Below, in pieces: positions 22,055 to 31,540 of a stretch of 64,000 nucleotides of DNA. Under the pieces are notes generated by a model. The model was given only the letters and a program-made list of their open reading frames with translations. It ran no database searches and was not told the DNA's origin. The stretch comes from Heterohyrax brucei. Its lineage: Eukaryota > Chordata > Mammalia > Hyracoidea > Procaviidae. The stretch spans positions 41,404,501 through 41,468,500 of the forward strand of contig CM053164.1 of NCBI GenBank assembly GCA_028571685.1. Reading direction: 5' to 3'. Numbering within the stretch: the stretch's first letter is position 1; each line of letters starts with the position of its first letter. The translations under genes were made by a program, and so were the position numbers.

Positions 22055-22212
22055 GAAAACCCTGGTGGCATAGTGGCTAAGAGCTTGGCTATTCACCAAA
22101 CGGTTGGTAGTTTGCATCTACCAGCTGCTCCTTGGATACCCTATGGGGCACTCTTCTACTCTGTCCCATAGGGTTGCTATGAGTCAGAATCAACTCAGTG
22201 GCAGGTTAGTAG
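22055..22212 (+). mobile_element. AfroSINE, near-complete
   Basis: Sense copy. It has the AAAACCCTGGTGGCATAGTG head, the short-form body (GCTGCTCCTTGGATACCC) and tail GAGTCAGAATCAACTCAGTG. No flanking duplication could be recognised. Confidence 0.88.
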
Positions 22213-22664
22213 TATTTAACTGTCTGGCATTTTTCCATTTCTGCCTGGGAGGACAGGTGTGTTGTGACTTCTTCTGTTTGCATAGACCAAATAGCTGTAT
22301 GACTGAAGTTTTGGGTTAATCATATGGCCACGTGGGATATAACCTGAAGTCTTAAAAAGGGTAACATTTATTTTAAGGTCCAGGTATTACTTAATGATGA
22401 TTTGACTGTAATGGTCATTTCTGTCTAATATAGTAAACAAGCCTGTGGACCAGATACTGCTTCTGTCTACAGTTACTTCGTCTTAGGAACAAATCGGGTG
22501 CCTAGAAACATCATCGTTCAGTAACACTGGTCCTGACCTTCTGTGCATCTTATCTCGTATACTTCTTTCTGACCACTTCCTCTGGGAAGAATGCTCTCGG
22601 AGCATGCTGCCAAAAACTGGTCACAGCCAGTGGCATCTGCAGTGCTTAAGAACATGTTTTACAA

Positions 22665-22865
22665 CTATTGTTAGGTGCTGCTGAGTCACCTTCCCACTTT
22701 TAATAACTCTATCTGACGGAGTAAAACTGCCCTATTGGTTTTCTTGGCTGCAGTCTTTAGGGGAGCAGATTGGCAGGTCATTTCTACCATGGAGCAGCTA
22801 GTGATTTCCAACTACCAGCCTTTCAGTTAGTAGCTGAGCACTTAACCAATGCTTTATAACTACTG
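22665..22865 (-). mobile_element. AfroSINE, long variant
   Basis: Antisense. The RTE-like tail at the left (TGTTAGGTGCTGCTGAGTC) is followed by a variant body (GGTTTTCTTGGCTGCAGTC) and a head ending AGCACTTAACCAATGC. The body variant is shared with 32074-32290 and 35690-35852. Confidence 0.75.
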
Positions 22866-22958
22866 CCCTGAAATCTTGTCACTTTGGGGGGACTTTTCAA
22901 AGAGATCTAAGATGTCCACCCTTCTCACGTACCCATCGCTCCATAGTGTATACATACC

Positions 22959-22963
22959 CCTAC
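22959..22963. repeat. Solo-LTR target-site duplication, left
   Basis: CCTAC, identical to 23523-23527. Confidence 0.8.
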
Positions 22964-23522
22964 TGTTCTAGATTGAATTATGTCCCCTCACAAAATGTGT
23001 GTAGCAATTTGACTGGACCATAATTCCCAGTATTGTGTAATTAGCTTCTATTTTGTAATTGTAATTTTTGTGTATGTTGTAAATCCAAATCTCTGTGTGT
23101 AGTTAATGGAGCAAAGTTGGATTGTGTTAAAGAAGATTAGGGTGGGACTTTAACAGCCTTGCTAAGGTCACATTCCTGATCCAATGTAAAGGGAATTTCC
23201 CTGGGATGTAGCCTGTACCACTTTTTATCTTACAAGAGATAAAAGGGAAGCAAGCAGAGCTGGGGACCTTGTACCACCAAGAAAGGAACACCAGGAGCAC
23301 AATGCATCCTTTGAACCTGGAGTCCCTGCACAGAGAAGCTCCCAAACCAAAGGAAGGCTGATGACAAAAACTTCCTCCAGAGCTGACAGAGAAAGAAAGC
23401 CGTCCCATAGAGCTGGTACCCTGAATTTGGACTTCTAGCCTGTTGTGGAAGAACGAACTTCTCTTTATTAAAGCCATCTACTTAGACTATTTCTGTTACG
23501 GCAGCACTAGGTGACTAAGGCA
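22964..23522 (+). mobile_element. Solitary MaLR (ERVL-type) LTR, complete
   Basis: 559 bases starting TG and ending CA, flanked by perfect 5-bp duplications. It has typical MaLR blocks: GATTGAATTATGTCCCC near the start, and GAGCTGGTACCCTGAATTTG then GGACTTCTAGCC near the end. An ATTAAA signal lies in CTTTATTAAAGCC and the end is TCTGTTACGGCAGCACTAGG. There is no internal retroviral sequence, so this is a solo LTR left by recombination. Open frames on the minus strand are chance. Confidence 0.85.
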
Positions 23523-23527
23523 CCTAC
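23523..23527. repeat. Solo-LTR target-site duplication, right
   Basis: CCTAC, pairs with 22959-22963. Confidence 0.8.
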
Positions 23528-24304
23528 ACCTACGGCAGTTGAACTCTAGAAAGAAAAAAAGATGCCACTAACATCACTTGTTGCTTAGTTTAGCAAAGAC
23601 TAGCAGGGGAATCTGCAAAAATGAGGTGCTAATGAGGTTAATGGGGGAGGTGAGAAGCGTAATGAATGTCAACATTCAACAGCAAGGGAATAGGGTGGAT
23701 GTAGACAGCTTGGAAATGTGGAAGTGTGGGGGGAATTGGTGTTTCAAGACATGCCTGCCACCACCAAGCAGCTAGTCTGCACCCACTCACAGAGCTAGTT
23801 TGGTACTTGGTAGGAGATACCCCGTTTAAACCCATGCCTATCGAGTTAGTTTAAGCCCTTTCGTTTTGTTGCAAGAAGTGACCCTTATCCACTATGGTCG
23901 TGATGCAGATCCTGAGTTTCCTCAGGTGAGGCCTGTGTCTGTTTTCAGTCTTCAGTGCTGGACACTGGAAAGGAGTGGAGTCAGGGCACGCAAATGCTAG
24001 TCTTTAAAAGGCAGACTCCAAAAGCACCACAGTCTGTTAAGAACTCTGCTGTGATATCCACACAACCTGAGCAGACATCGAATATTCCAGAGCTTTGGTG
24101 ACCTCAAAATTGTCTGAAGCCCCGGAGGCTGTTCATCAGCCAGTGGCCTCTGGTGGCTGGAAGTCAGCCCTTGGATTCAAGCGTGAGGATGAAGCTGACA
24201 GCTCTGTGCCCAGTCAGGCCTGGAGCTGGGCAGTATACTCACTGAAGAGGCCCCAACAGCCCACTTAAGATCCTGGGCCTCAGTCACCGTCTTTCCACAC
24301 TGAC
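23528..24304. other. Intronic sequence, no named element
   Basis: Single-copy-looking. A weak AfroSINE-tail-like scrap (CCATGCCTATCGAGTTAGT) sits near 23,830 and is too short to call. Confidence 0.45.
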
Positions 24305-24475
24305 GGCGTAAGTTTCGGTCCCTGCTCTGTGGTTAACTAGCTACGTAGCCTTGGAAAGATTCGTTTAACTTTACGAGGTCTCACCTTTCTCGTGGTAAGT
24401 ATAGAGACGATAATCCTACCTGTCTCAGAGCTTTGTAAGAATTCAAGGGGACACACACAGTCTGTGACTTACAAC
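24305..24475 (+). mobile_element. MIR SINE
   Basis: Sense MIR core order: TCCCTGCTCTGTGGTTAACTAG, CGTAGCCTTGGAAAG, a CACCTTTCTCGTGGTAA segment, GATAATCCTACCTGTCTCAG and GAATTCAAGGG. Diverged, as expected for this ancient family. Confidence 0.65.
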
Positions 24476-24614
24476 AGGAACGTTGGTCTGAGGTAAGTCA
24501 AGTACTTTTATTTTAGTTTTCATCATTATTGCCTTTTATTATCTGTGTCTTTATAAACCCAATCTGTCTTTAGTTGTTATGAAAATAACATCAGTAAATT
24601 ATGTAGCTGCAACA

Positions 24615-24722
24615 TTGTATGTAGTATATGTTACTAACGATACGACGCATGAAAATTAGAAAGAATGTTTGTATGTAGTATATATTACTAATGATAAGAT
24701 GCACAAAAATCAAAAAGGGATG
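24615..24722 (+). repeat. 54-bp tandem duplication
   Basis: Two diverged units of period 54. Each starts TTGTATGTAGTATAT (24615 and 24669) and runs through a TTACTAACGATACGACGC or TTACTAATGATAAGATGC block. Differences are mostly transitions, three of them C-to-T/G-to-A. Confidence 0.75.
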
Positions 24723-24849
24723 GTCATAAGTGATGGTTCATCTTGACTCAAATACCTAAGTTGGGGGCTACCTGTAATGTGTTTGACCAGCTCAGCGCAG
24801 AACCCCGTGTGTAGTGCATGTTCTATAATTGTCAGCTAACATGATTTTT

Positions 24850-25340
24850 GTGCTTTAGGTGCATGTTTGCAGAGGAAATTCATTGTCATTCAACTGTTGT
24901 CACACACTGTTTTGTGACACTGGTTGCCAGCTCACGTTTGTGCAGCTGTCCTCCCCCTCCTGCTGTCTCATCCTTGCCCCTGGCCGGTGTGCAATTTACT
25001 CATGTGTGTGTGAATGGGGTGCCTATATTGTTGTTTGTTTCATGGGCCTGTCTTATCTTGGACTGAAAGGTAAACCTCAGGAGAGGCCTGAGTTACAAGG
25101 ATGTTAGGGAGACACACTCTAGAGGTTTCTGTCATCTCTGTCAGGCCAGTAAGTTGTGTCTTTTTTTTTGGTGAGTTTCAGTCTTGTTCCATAGTCTTCT
25201 CCAGCTCTGTCCGGGACCCTCTATTGTTATTCCTGTCTGAGCAGTCACTGATGGCAGCTGGTCACCACTGGCTGTTTGTGTTGTTGGTGGGTGAAAACTC
25301 CAGGCTCTGCTCAGCCAATAAACGAAAGGCTGAGGTGGGA
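24850..25340 (-). mobile_element. L1 3' UTR terminal copy (L1-E)
   Basis: Antisense L1 3' UTR only. TTTAGGTGCATGTTTGCAGA starts the 3' end, followed by CTGTTTTGTGACACTGGTTG, TTCATGGGCCTGTCTTATC, CAGGCCAGTAAGTTGTGTC and the GAGCAGTCACTGATGGCAG block. It is 5' truncated at ~25,300. It matches the order of the copies at 12691 and 58700. Confidence 0.75.
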
Positions 25341-25683
25341 GAGTAGTGCCTTTCTCTATTTCATTACAAAAGAAAAGGAACAGTCATGGCTACTGCTGCC
25401 AAGACTGCTGGGGGTGCAGGGGGAAGAGGTTACTTTTAAGGGGCTCACAAGTAGGAGGTTCATGCAAATTACATCAGCAACATTCTTAATCATACTGCGT
25501 AGGTGTGATGGGGTTTACATGTAGCTTCATGCATCGTGTATTCAGAAAATGATGGTTAAACTCCACCCAGAGGTGAGGAAGTTGCTTTGCATGAGGTCTA
25601 AAAGGTTATCCTGAATGCCAACATAGCCCCTAAGTTGGTTTCCGCCAATTTCCTCTAGTTTGGGGCAGCAGTTAGGGGACTAA
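25341..25683. other. Intronic sequence, no named element
   Basis: No recognised repeat. An AATAAA at ~25,317 immediately upstream invites reading this as an LTR remnant, but no TG...CA ends or duplications were found. Confidence 0.35.
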
Positions 25684-25834
25684 AACTAGTGCTGTTCAGT
25701 AAGTTCTGACTGAGCGACCCTATAGTGCAGAGTAGAACTGCTCCATGGTGTTTCCAAGGAGTGCTTGGCAGATTCAGACTGCCTTTTTGTTAGCAGGTGG
25801 CGTAGCACTTAACCACTACACCACTAGGAAACCA
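25684..25834 (-). mobile_element. AfroSINE
   Basis: Antisense copy, tail-first (AGTAAGTTCTGACTGAGCG), ending in the head GTAGCACTTAACCACTACAC. First of three AfroSINEs within 700 bases. Confidence 0.85.
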
Positions 25835-25977
25835 GTATCTTAAACTAAAGGTATGGGCACGCCAAGCAAAGGAACCAGGATTTTAATATAAAGCTACAGG
25901 GTGTCGTGTCCCAAGCAAGCTGCTTGAGGCGATAGAATTTTCCCTAGCCACAGTCATAGTGTTGGCTAATATTGTTA

Positions 25978-26132
25978 ATAACTCATTGCTGTCAAGTCGA
26001 TTCCAGCCTCTAGAGACCCTGTAGCAGAGTAGCACTGCCCCATAGAGTTTCCAGAGATCTCATGGTGGATTCAAACTGCTGACTTTATGGTTAGCAGCTG
26101 TAGTACTTAACCACTACACCACCAGGATTTCT
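25978..26132 (-). mobile_element. AfroSINE
   Basis: Antisense copy from CATTGCTGTCAAGTCGATTC to CTTAACCACTACACCACCAG. It lies ~70 bases from an oppositely oriented copy (26205), forming a SINE inverted repeat. Confidence 0.88.
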
Positions 26133-26204
26133 AATATTGTTAATCCAAACCCAAACCAAACCCAGGGCCACTGAGTCAATTAATAGGGTCCTCTAAATTC
26201 CATG

Positions 26205-26362
26205 AATGGGAAACCCCAGTGGTGTAGTGGTTAAGTGCTAACTAAAGGGTCGGCAGTTCAAATCCTCCAGGTGCTCCTTGGAAACTCAGTGGGTCAGTTC
26301 TGTTCTGTCCTATGGGGTGACTATGAGTGAGAATTGGCTGAACAACAGGGTTGGTTTTTTTT
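26205..26362 (+). mobile_element. AfroSINE
   Basis: Sense copy: GGGAAACCCCAGTGGTGTAG head, GCAGTTCAAATCCTCCAGG B box region, tail GAGAATTGGCTGAACAACAG. Right arm of the inverted pair with 25978-26132. Confidence 0.88.
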
Positions 26363-26489
26363 AAAGTTCTGTGAATAAGTTTCCTCTAAGGTAGTCTTGG
26401 ATTTTCAGGACCAACCTAAGACTGTGAATTGCATTCCCAAATCAGCACCCCTAAAAGGCCCCCATAGTGAGCTGACTTAGCATGTGTTT

Positions 26490-27190
26490 TGGTTTTCTTG
26501 TGAAGATAAATACCTAACAAAACATACACCAGCTCAGTGATCTATATGTGTAATTAAATAACATTGATTACACTCTTCTTGAGCAATCATTCTGGCTATC
26601 CTTTTCCAAATCATTTCACCATAATTAACATAACCTAAATGCCTTAAGCAGAGACTCCCCATTCCCCCATCCCTCCCATCCTTGGTGGCCACTAGTAATC
26701 TTTGATTTCTATATGTGCCTACTTCCTATGAGTAAGGTGACGTGGTACTTGTCCTTTTTCAACTAGCTTGTTTTGCTCAGCATTTTTCAGGGTTCATCTA
26801 GGTGGTAGCACATGCCAGGACTTCATTTCTCATCATACTGTCTGAGTCATAGTCCACTGTATGTAGGTACCACGTTTTGTTTGTCCATTCATCCACGGGT
26901 GGATGTTTAGGTGGTTTCTGCCTTCCGGCTATAGTGAAAAGGGCTGCAGTGGACATAGGTGTAGAGGTTTCTATTTGTGCTCCCCCTTCCCTTCTGAGTG
27001 TGTAGCTAGGACTGGGACTGTTGGGTCATGTAATAGTTCCGGTTTCATCTCTTAAGGAACAGTCAACCTGTTTTCCACAATGGCTGTACCATTTTACATT
27101 CCTACCAGCAATGAGCGAGGTTTTGTTTCCTCACTACTTGCCAGCACTGTTGTTTTCTGGGTTTTTTGTTTTTGCTACATAGGGTTTTTT
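26490..27190 (-). mobile_element. Old L1M 3' half
   Basis: Antisense L1M, ~700 bases. TTAAATAACATTGATTACAC is followed by CTAGTAATCTTTGATTTCTA, TTGTCCATTCATCCACGGGT, CTGTTGGGTCATGTAATAG, CATTTTACATTCCTACCAGC and CTTGCCAGCACTGTTGTTTT. This covers the 3' UTR through the ORF2 C-terminus. Confidence 0.75.
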
Positions 27191-27387
27191 TTGTACACTC
27201 CAGATGAACTAACTCAGTGTTAACCAGCTGTGGAGGCACAGTGTTGGTAGCGGACTTCTCGGAGCAGACACGGGAGGACGAAGCAAAAGCAATCTATTTG
27301 AAGAATGTAATGAATTAAACAGCTGAGAGGCTTTGAGCGTTTGAGCTCTGAGACATGCCCAGCATAGGAGTCTCTGATATCTTCAGG

Positions 27388-27592
27388 ATATTCCCTGGGT
27401 GATACAGTTAGTGCACTTGGCTGCTAACAGAAAGTTTGGGGGTTTGAGTCTCCCCAATAGGGCCTCAGGAGAAAGGCCTGGCTACCTACTTCTGAAAAAC
27501 CCGCCATTAAAACCCTGTGGAGCATAGTTCTACTGTGACACAGGTAGGATCGTCGTAAGTCATACTCTGGTCGTGACAGTGGTGGTGGAGCC
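27388..27592 (+). mobile_element. AfroSINE, long form, upstream of DPYSL5 exon 2
   Basis: Sense copy with GATACAGTTAGTGCACTTGG head, GGGTTTGAGTCTCCCC B box region, the GAAAGGCCTGGCTACCTAC long-form segment and an eroded tail. It lies ~0.8 kb upstream of the exon and forms an inverted pair with the copy at 29013-29166. Confidence 0.8.
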
Positions 27593-27866
27593 CCACAGAA
27601 TGTCTGGGTGTTAGTCTGCTGCTTAGTAGCCACAAGTTTTTAACAAGTCCAGGTTTCCCATCTGTAAAATGGACTACCATAGTTTGGGCCATAGAATGAG
27701 CCAGTAGAAAGAAACTACAAGGTAAAAGGCCACAAGTTCACCCATAATGCCATTGTGTTGTCATCACCAGAAAATCCTCCTCTGAGGTCAGTGCAGGAGG
27801 TGCGACCCACGGCCTTAGGACTGGACTCCGCCCCATCCCTGCCCACTTCCCTCCTGTCTCCACCTT
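27593..27866. other. Short intronic stretch before MaLR LTR
   Basis: Nothing recognised. Confidence 0.4.
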
Positions 27867-28258
27867 CTAGGGCTGCTGTAACAAAAGTACCACAAGTGAG
27901 TGGCTTTAAAGATTAGAAATTTATTTTCTCACAATTTTGAAGGCTAAAAGTATAAGTCAGGGTCCTGGCTATGTTTTGCCTTCCTTGTAGGTGGTCCTGA
28001 CCATTCTTTGGTTCCTTGGCCCCTAGACAACTCTCACACAGTATCTGACCCCCCTCACATGTCCATACATCTGTGTCTAATTTTTCCTTTTTATAACTCA
28101 GAAATCTGATTAGATTTAGAGCCCACCCTACTTGGGTATGACCTGATTGACATAGCTACGAAAACTCAGATTCCGAATAAAGTTACAGCCGCAGGTGCAG
28201 CAGGGTTAGGATTTCAGCACATATTTTGGGACGGGGATACAGTTTCATCTGTAGCACT
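27867..28258 (-). mobile_element. MaLR (MST-like) LTR
   Basis: Antisense LTR. CTAGGGCTGCTGTAACAAAA near the left edge, then AGAAATTTATTTTCTCACAA, AGAGCCCACCCTACTTGGGT and TTAGGATTTCAGCACATATT, the order seen in MST-type MaLR LTRs read backwards. It ends ~110 bases upstream of DPYSL5 exon 2. Confidence 0.7.
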
Positions 28259-28364
28259 GCCCATGGTGTTTGGTGGTCTGGGGGCTCTGACGGGAAAGGG
28301 TGGGACCTTGGTGATAGTGAAAGACGACTTTGACAGTGACCAGTGACTCCCTCACATCTCCTGC

Positions 28365-28366
28365 AG
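28365..28366 (+). promoter_or_regulatory. DPYSL5: Splice acceptor (AG) of DPYSL5 exon 2
   Basis: A pyrimidine-rich stretch (28348-28364, CTCCCTCACATCTCCTGC) leads into AG, followed four bases later by the start codon. Branch-point-like GTGACTC lies ~20 bases upstream. This fits exon 2 carrying only four bases of 5' UTR. Confidence 0.88.
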
Positions 28367-28370
28367 GAAC

Positions 28371-28631
28371 ATGCTTGCCAACTCAGCCAGCGTGCGGATC
28401 CTCATCAAGGGAGGCAAGGTGGTGAATGATGACTGCACCCATGAGGCTGATGTCTACATTGAGAATGGCATCATCCAGCAGGTGGGCCGTGAGCTCATGA
28501 TCCCTGGAGGGGCCAAGGTGATCGATGCCACCGGGAAACTGGTGATCCCCGGAGGGATCGACACCAGCACCCACTTCCACCAGACCTTCATGAACGCCAC
28601 ATGCGTGGATGACTTCTACCATGGCACCAAG
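28371..28631 (+). CDS. DPYSL5: DPYSL5 (CRMP5) exon 2, first coding exon, residues 1-87
   Basis: First coding exon of dihydropyrimidinase-like 5, also called collapsin response mediator protein 5. It is a ~564-residue cytosolic, brain-expressed protein that forms homo- and hetero-tetramers with other CRMPs and restrains neurite and dendrite outgrowth. The 87 residues start MLANSASVRILIKGGKVVND and end DDFYHGTK, matching my memory of the mammalian protein without a visible change. They cover the N-terminal beta-sandwich and the first strand of the amidohydrolase barrel. At the metal-binding HxH position of true dihydropyrimidinases the sequence is S66-T67-H68, so the first ligand is missing, in keeping with CRMPs being non-enzymatic. 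The ATG has a purine (A) at -3. The reading frame leaves the exon in phase 0 at AAG|GTAATG. No other exon of the gene is visible in the window. Confidence 0.97.
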
Positions 28632-28633
28632 GT
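28632..28633 (+). promoter_or_regulatory. DPYSL5: Splice donor (GT) of DPYSL5 exon 2
   Basis: AAG|GTAATG closes the exon after codon 87 (Lys). Reading through would add eight codons and a stop. The next residues expected in the family (AALVGGTT) are absent, confirming the boundary. Confidence 0.93.
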
Positions 28634-29012
28634 AATGCTTTTTGTTCACCGAAGGTGATTTGCTGTTTGACTTCCTTATTCTACTTCTGGTTCAGCTCCA
28701 GAACAAACCAACAGGGCCAGGGTACTCAGCTGTATTGCTGAAACAAGGGCAACTAAAACAGGGATTTTCAGGCTAAATAGGTTCCTGGGACGTGATTTTG
28801 GAAAGGGAGGGGTTTAGGCCACTTTTGCTAGTTGTATCACTTAACCATGTGCCCGGGAAGGGAACCGATTTTTGTTTTTATATCTGTATGTCCTGTGACA
28901 GAGGCCTAGAATAAAAAGAAAAGCAGCTGATGTTTGCTGTTGTGTGTGTGGGTGTGGCATGTAGACAAGGGGATCTGGTCAGATGCACTCTTTTATGTAT
29001 GATTTAAAAAAC
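28634..29012. other. Start of DPYSL5 intron 2
   Basis: No repeat recognised. A GTGTGTGTGGGTGTGG run is at ~28940-28960. Confidence 0.6.
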
Positions 29013-29166
29013 AAAGCCACTTTCGTCAAGTAGATTCTGACACGTATCTGTCCTATAGGACAGAGTAGAACTGCCCCACAGAGTTTCTAAGGAGTACCTG
29101 ATGGGCTTGAACTGTCAACCTTTTGGATAGCAGCCGTAGCACTTATCTACTATACCACAAGGTTTC
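29013..29166 (-). mobile_element. AfroSINE, downstream of DPYSL5 exon 2
   Basis: Antisense, near-complete short form: TCAAGTAGATTCTGACACG tail first, then GGACAGAGTAGAACTGCCC and head AGCACTTATCTACTATACC. It is opposite in orientation to 27388-27592, so the two SINEs can pair across exon 2. Confidence 0.88.
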
Positions 29167-30454
29167 CTTATGTATGATAAGCTGCATTCAGCCCCCAAAG
29201 ACTGAAAAACATGTATGCCCATTCGAGGCAATTTGAATGGCAGGTGTTATGAAAAGGACATAATTGACTATCTTCTATTATCTTCCCTAGCTTCTCTATT
29301 ATTTTTAAAAACAGCCTAGAAAAATGGGGTCTATTTTCAGAGTGACTTATCAAGGATAACTTTTAGTAGTTACCGAGCAGAGCCCAAGCCACAATGTTCC
29401 TCAATGCATAATACAAAAGTTCAGACCTATGAAACAAGTGAAGTAAGAAGAGATTATATTTTGCAAAAAAACATCACAAATGGTTCTTTTACTCTTCCTC
29501 TGGGCTCCAGAAACCTCTGGTATTGCTGTTATCCATCTGCATTTTAATTATCTGTCACATGCCAGCCACTCCCTGGACACCATCTGGGGGCTCCTTAGGA
29601 ACAAGGCCTGGTTGGATTTCTGTTTCCCAGAGGCTGGCACCAACGTGGCACAGAGTAGCTACCCAGTCACTGTTTGTATGAGGGACTGAATGATGCTTGC
29701 TTGTGGGCCCCCAAGCCCAGCCGTGCATCAGATTTTCCTAGGAAGATTTTTTAAATACAGAACTGAATCAAAAGCTCTAGAAGCACAAGTCCTGACCCTG
29801 GTGCACCGGGTGGAAGAGGTTTACCAGCATCTGGCCCAGTGCACCCTGTAACCCCTAATAGCCCTGAACTCTAAAATCCAATTTCCACTCTACCCAGGGC
29901 TTTCAGAGAGCCCTTCCTGCTAGCTCAGGGCTGTCCCTGAGGGGTCCATATTCTTGGGGACTCAAGTTCACCTGTTGCAAGCTAGATACTGATGAAGCTC
30001 CCCAAACCCACCTCTGAGAGGACCCTGACTGGGGCTTTGAGGCAGGCAGAGGTTGGCCTTGGTGATACAGCTTCTTGAGTAGCCAGCCTCAGGCAGAGGG
30101 CCCTTACATTCTCCCTGAAGGCATGCCCCCTGCCCTGTCCAGGGTCGGCAGACCAGAGCCTTGGAGAGCTAGAATGAGAGGAGTCACCATAGTTGAGGCC
30201 CAGGGTGTGCAGAGGCAAGGCTGCTCCCCATCTAGGATCTAGGATGTGGGACCACTCTTGCCCACTCTGGCCAAGGCCAGGGAAGAGAGGACAAAGAAGG
30301 TCCACCAGCACTGCTTTCTTCTCAGAGAAGTCTCCTAAGCCCTGCAGGTATGACTTCTTGAATGGGATGGGGAACCCCATCCCCATAAACCTGGGAGTAC
30401 CTCGTAGCCAAGACCTTTCTGAAACAAGTAGGAATATTGTCTCACTATCGCCAT
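29167..30454. other. Intron 2 sequence, mostly unassigned
   Basis: Includes a weak MER5/hAT-like stretch around 29,714-29,870 (GTGCATCAGATTTTCCTAGG) that I cannot delimit. The 177-codon minus-strand frame 29982-30515 has no recognisable domain, and its start lies in an L1M fragment, so it is not called as a gene. Confidence 0.5.
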
Positions 30455-30856
30455 GCCTGTAAGTTTTAATTGAAATGTAGTGTATATACAGCAAAGAACA
30501 CAACTGCAAGTACATAGAATTATCAGACTGAAATACTGTGTGTAAACAGCATCCAGATCCAGAAACTGAGTATTACTAACACCCAGAAACCCTCCTTGTG
30601 TCCCCTCTCGTTCACTACTTCCCACCGAGAGTGACCATTCTCCTGATTTCTAATATCACAGTGTTTTTTTTTATTATTTTAATAACAGCTTTATTGAGAT
30701 AATTCACGTACCATACATACAATTCACCTGTTTGAAGTGTACAACTGAGTAGTTTCTAGTATACTCACTAGAGATTGGTTTTGACTGATTTTTACCCTGT
30801 ATAATCCAAATCAGGCAGTATACACCTTTGATTTGATTTCCTTTTGCTCAGTATTA
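30455..30856 (-). mobile_element. Old L1M 3' ends (two abutting pieces)
   Basis: Antisense. TTTTAATTGAAATGTAGTGT to TCCTGATTTCTAATATCAC is one terminus. From ~30661 a second starts (AACAGCTTTATTGAGATAAT, GTACCATACATACAATTCAC). The second is interrupted at 30857 by a DNA transposon and resumes at 31186. Confidence 0.65.
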
Positions 30857-31185
30857 TACCCATTCCTCACTTACCATCTCATTATCCAATATTTCCCATT
30901 TACAAAAATATATAGGAAAAAACTGCTAACTAGCTATTTTGTGCATTAATGATGTGTATCTGGTGGTAACAAATGTTGAAGTGCAAGTGAAGAGTACTGC
31001 TAGCTGTGATGGTTAAGTTTATATGTCAGCTTGGCTGGGCTGTGATTCTCCATGGTTTGGCAGTTACGTAATGATGTAATATGGCAGTTATGATGTAGTC
31101 ATCCTCCATTTTCACATAACACTGGTTTTTGCATAATGGCCTGGTCTTTGGAACCTAACCACATAGATAAGTGAGGAGTGGGCAT
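30857..31185. mobile_element. Short DNA transposon with terminal inverted repeats (Tigger/pogo-like)
   Basis: The left end TACCCATTCCTCACTTA is the near-complement of the right end TAAGTGAGGAGTGGGCATA. The 329-base body contains TTTTGCATAATGGCCTGG and GGAACCTAACCACATAGAT, reminiscent of pogo/Tigger-type non-autonomous elements. It cleanly splits an antisense L1M, with the TCAGTATTAT and TTTATGTGAGATCATTC halves on either side. It has no coding capacity. Confidence 0.6.
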
Positions 31186-31540
31186 ATTTATGTGAGATCA
31201 TTCATGTTGCTGCATGTTATAGTTCATTCACTGTTATGGTTTTGTAGTATTGCATTGTATGATATACTGCATAGTGTTTATCCATTCAACTATCGATAGG
31301 TGTTTGAGTAGCTACAGTCAGGGTGATTACAAACATTGTTGTGAACATTCCTATACATGCCTTTTGGCAAACATGTAACTTCCACATTTTGGTTGGACAT
31401 ATTCTTAGGAGTGGAATTATTGAGACCTCAGGTATTCAGGTACTCAGCTGTGGTAGACACTGCCAAACAGTTTTCCAAACTGGTTATAACATTTAAACTT
31501 TTAATAGTAGTGTAGAAGAGCTGAGCGACCGTATTTAACA
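31186..31540 (-). mobile_element. Old L1M 3' end, resumed
   Basis: Antisense: GAGATCATTCATGTTGCTGC, TAGTATTGCATTGTATGATA, TTTATCCATTCAACTATCGA, TAGGAGTGGAATTATTGAG, and a decayed ORF2 end. Confidence 0.65.

Noticed and set aside
29982-30515. 177-codon minus-strand open frame, longest non-transposon frame
   Set aside because: No recognisable domain, its start lies in an L1M 3' end, there is no splice context, and it does not match a DPYSL5 exon. Best explained by chance in GC-richer intron.
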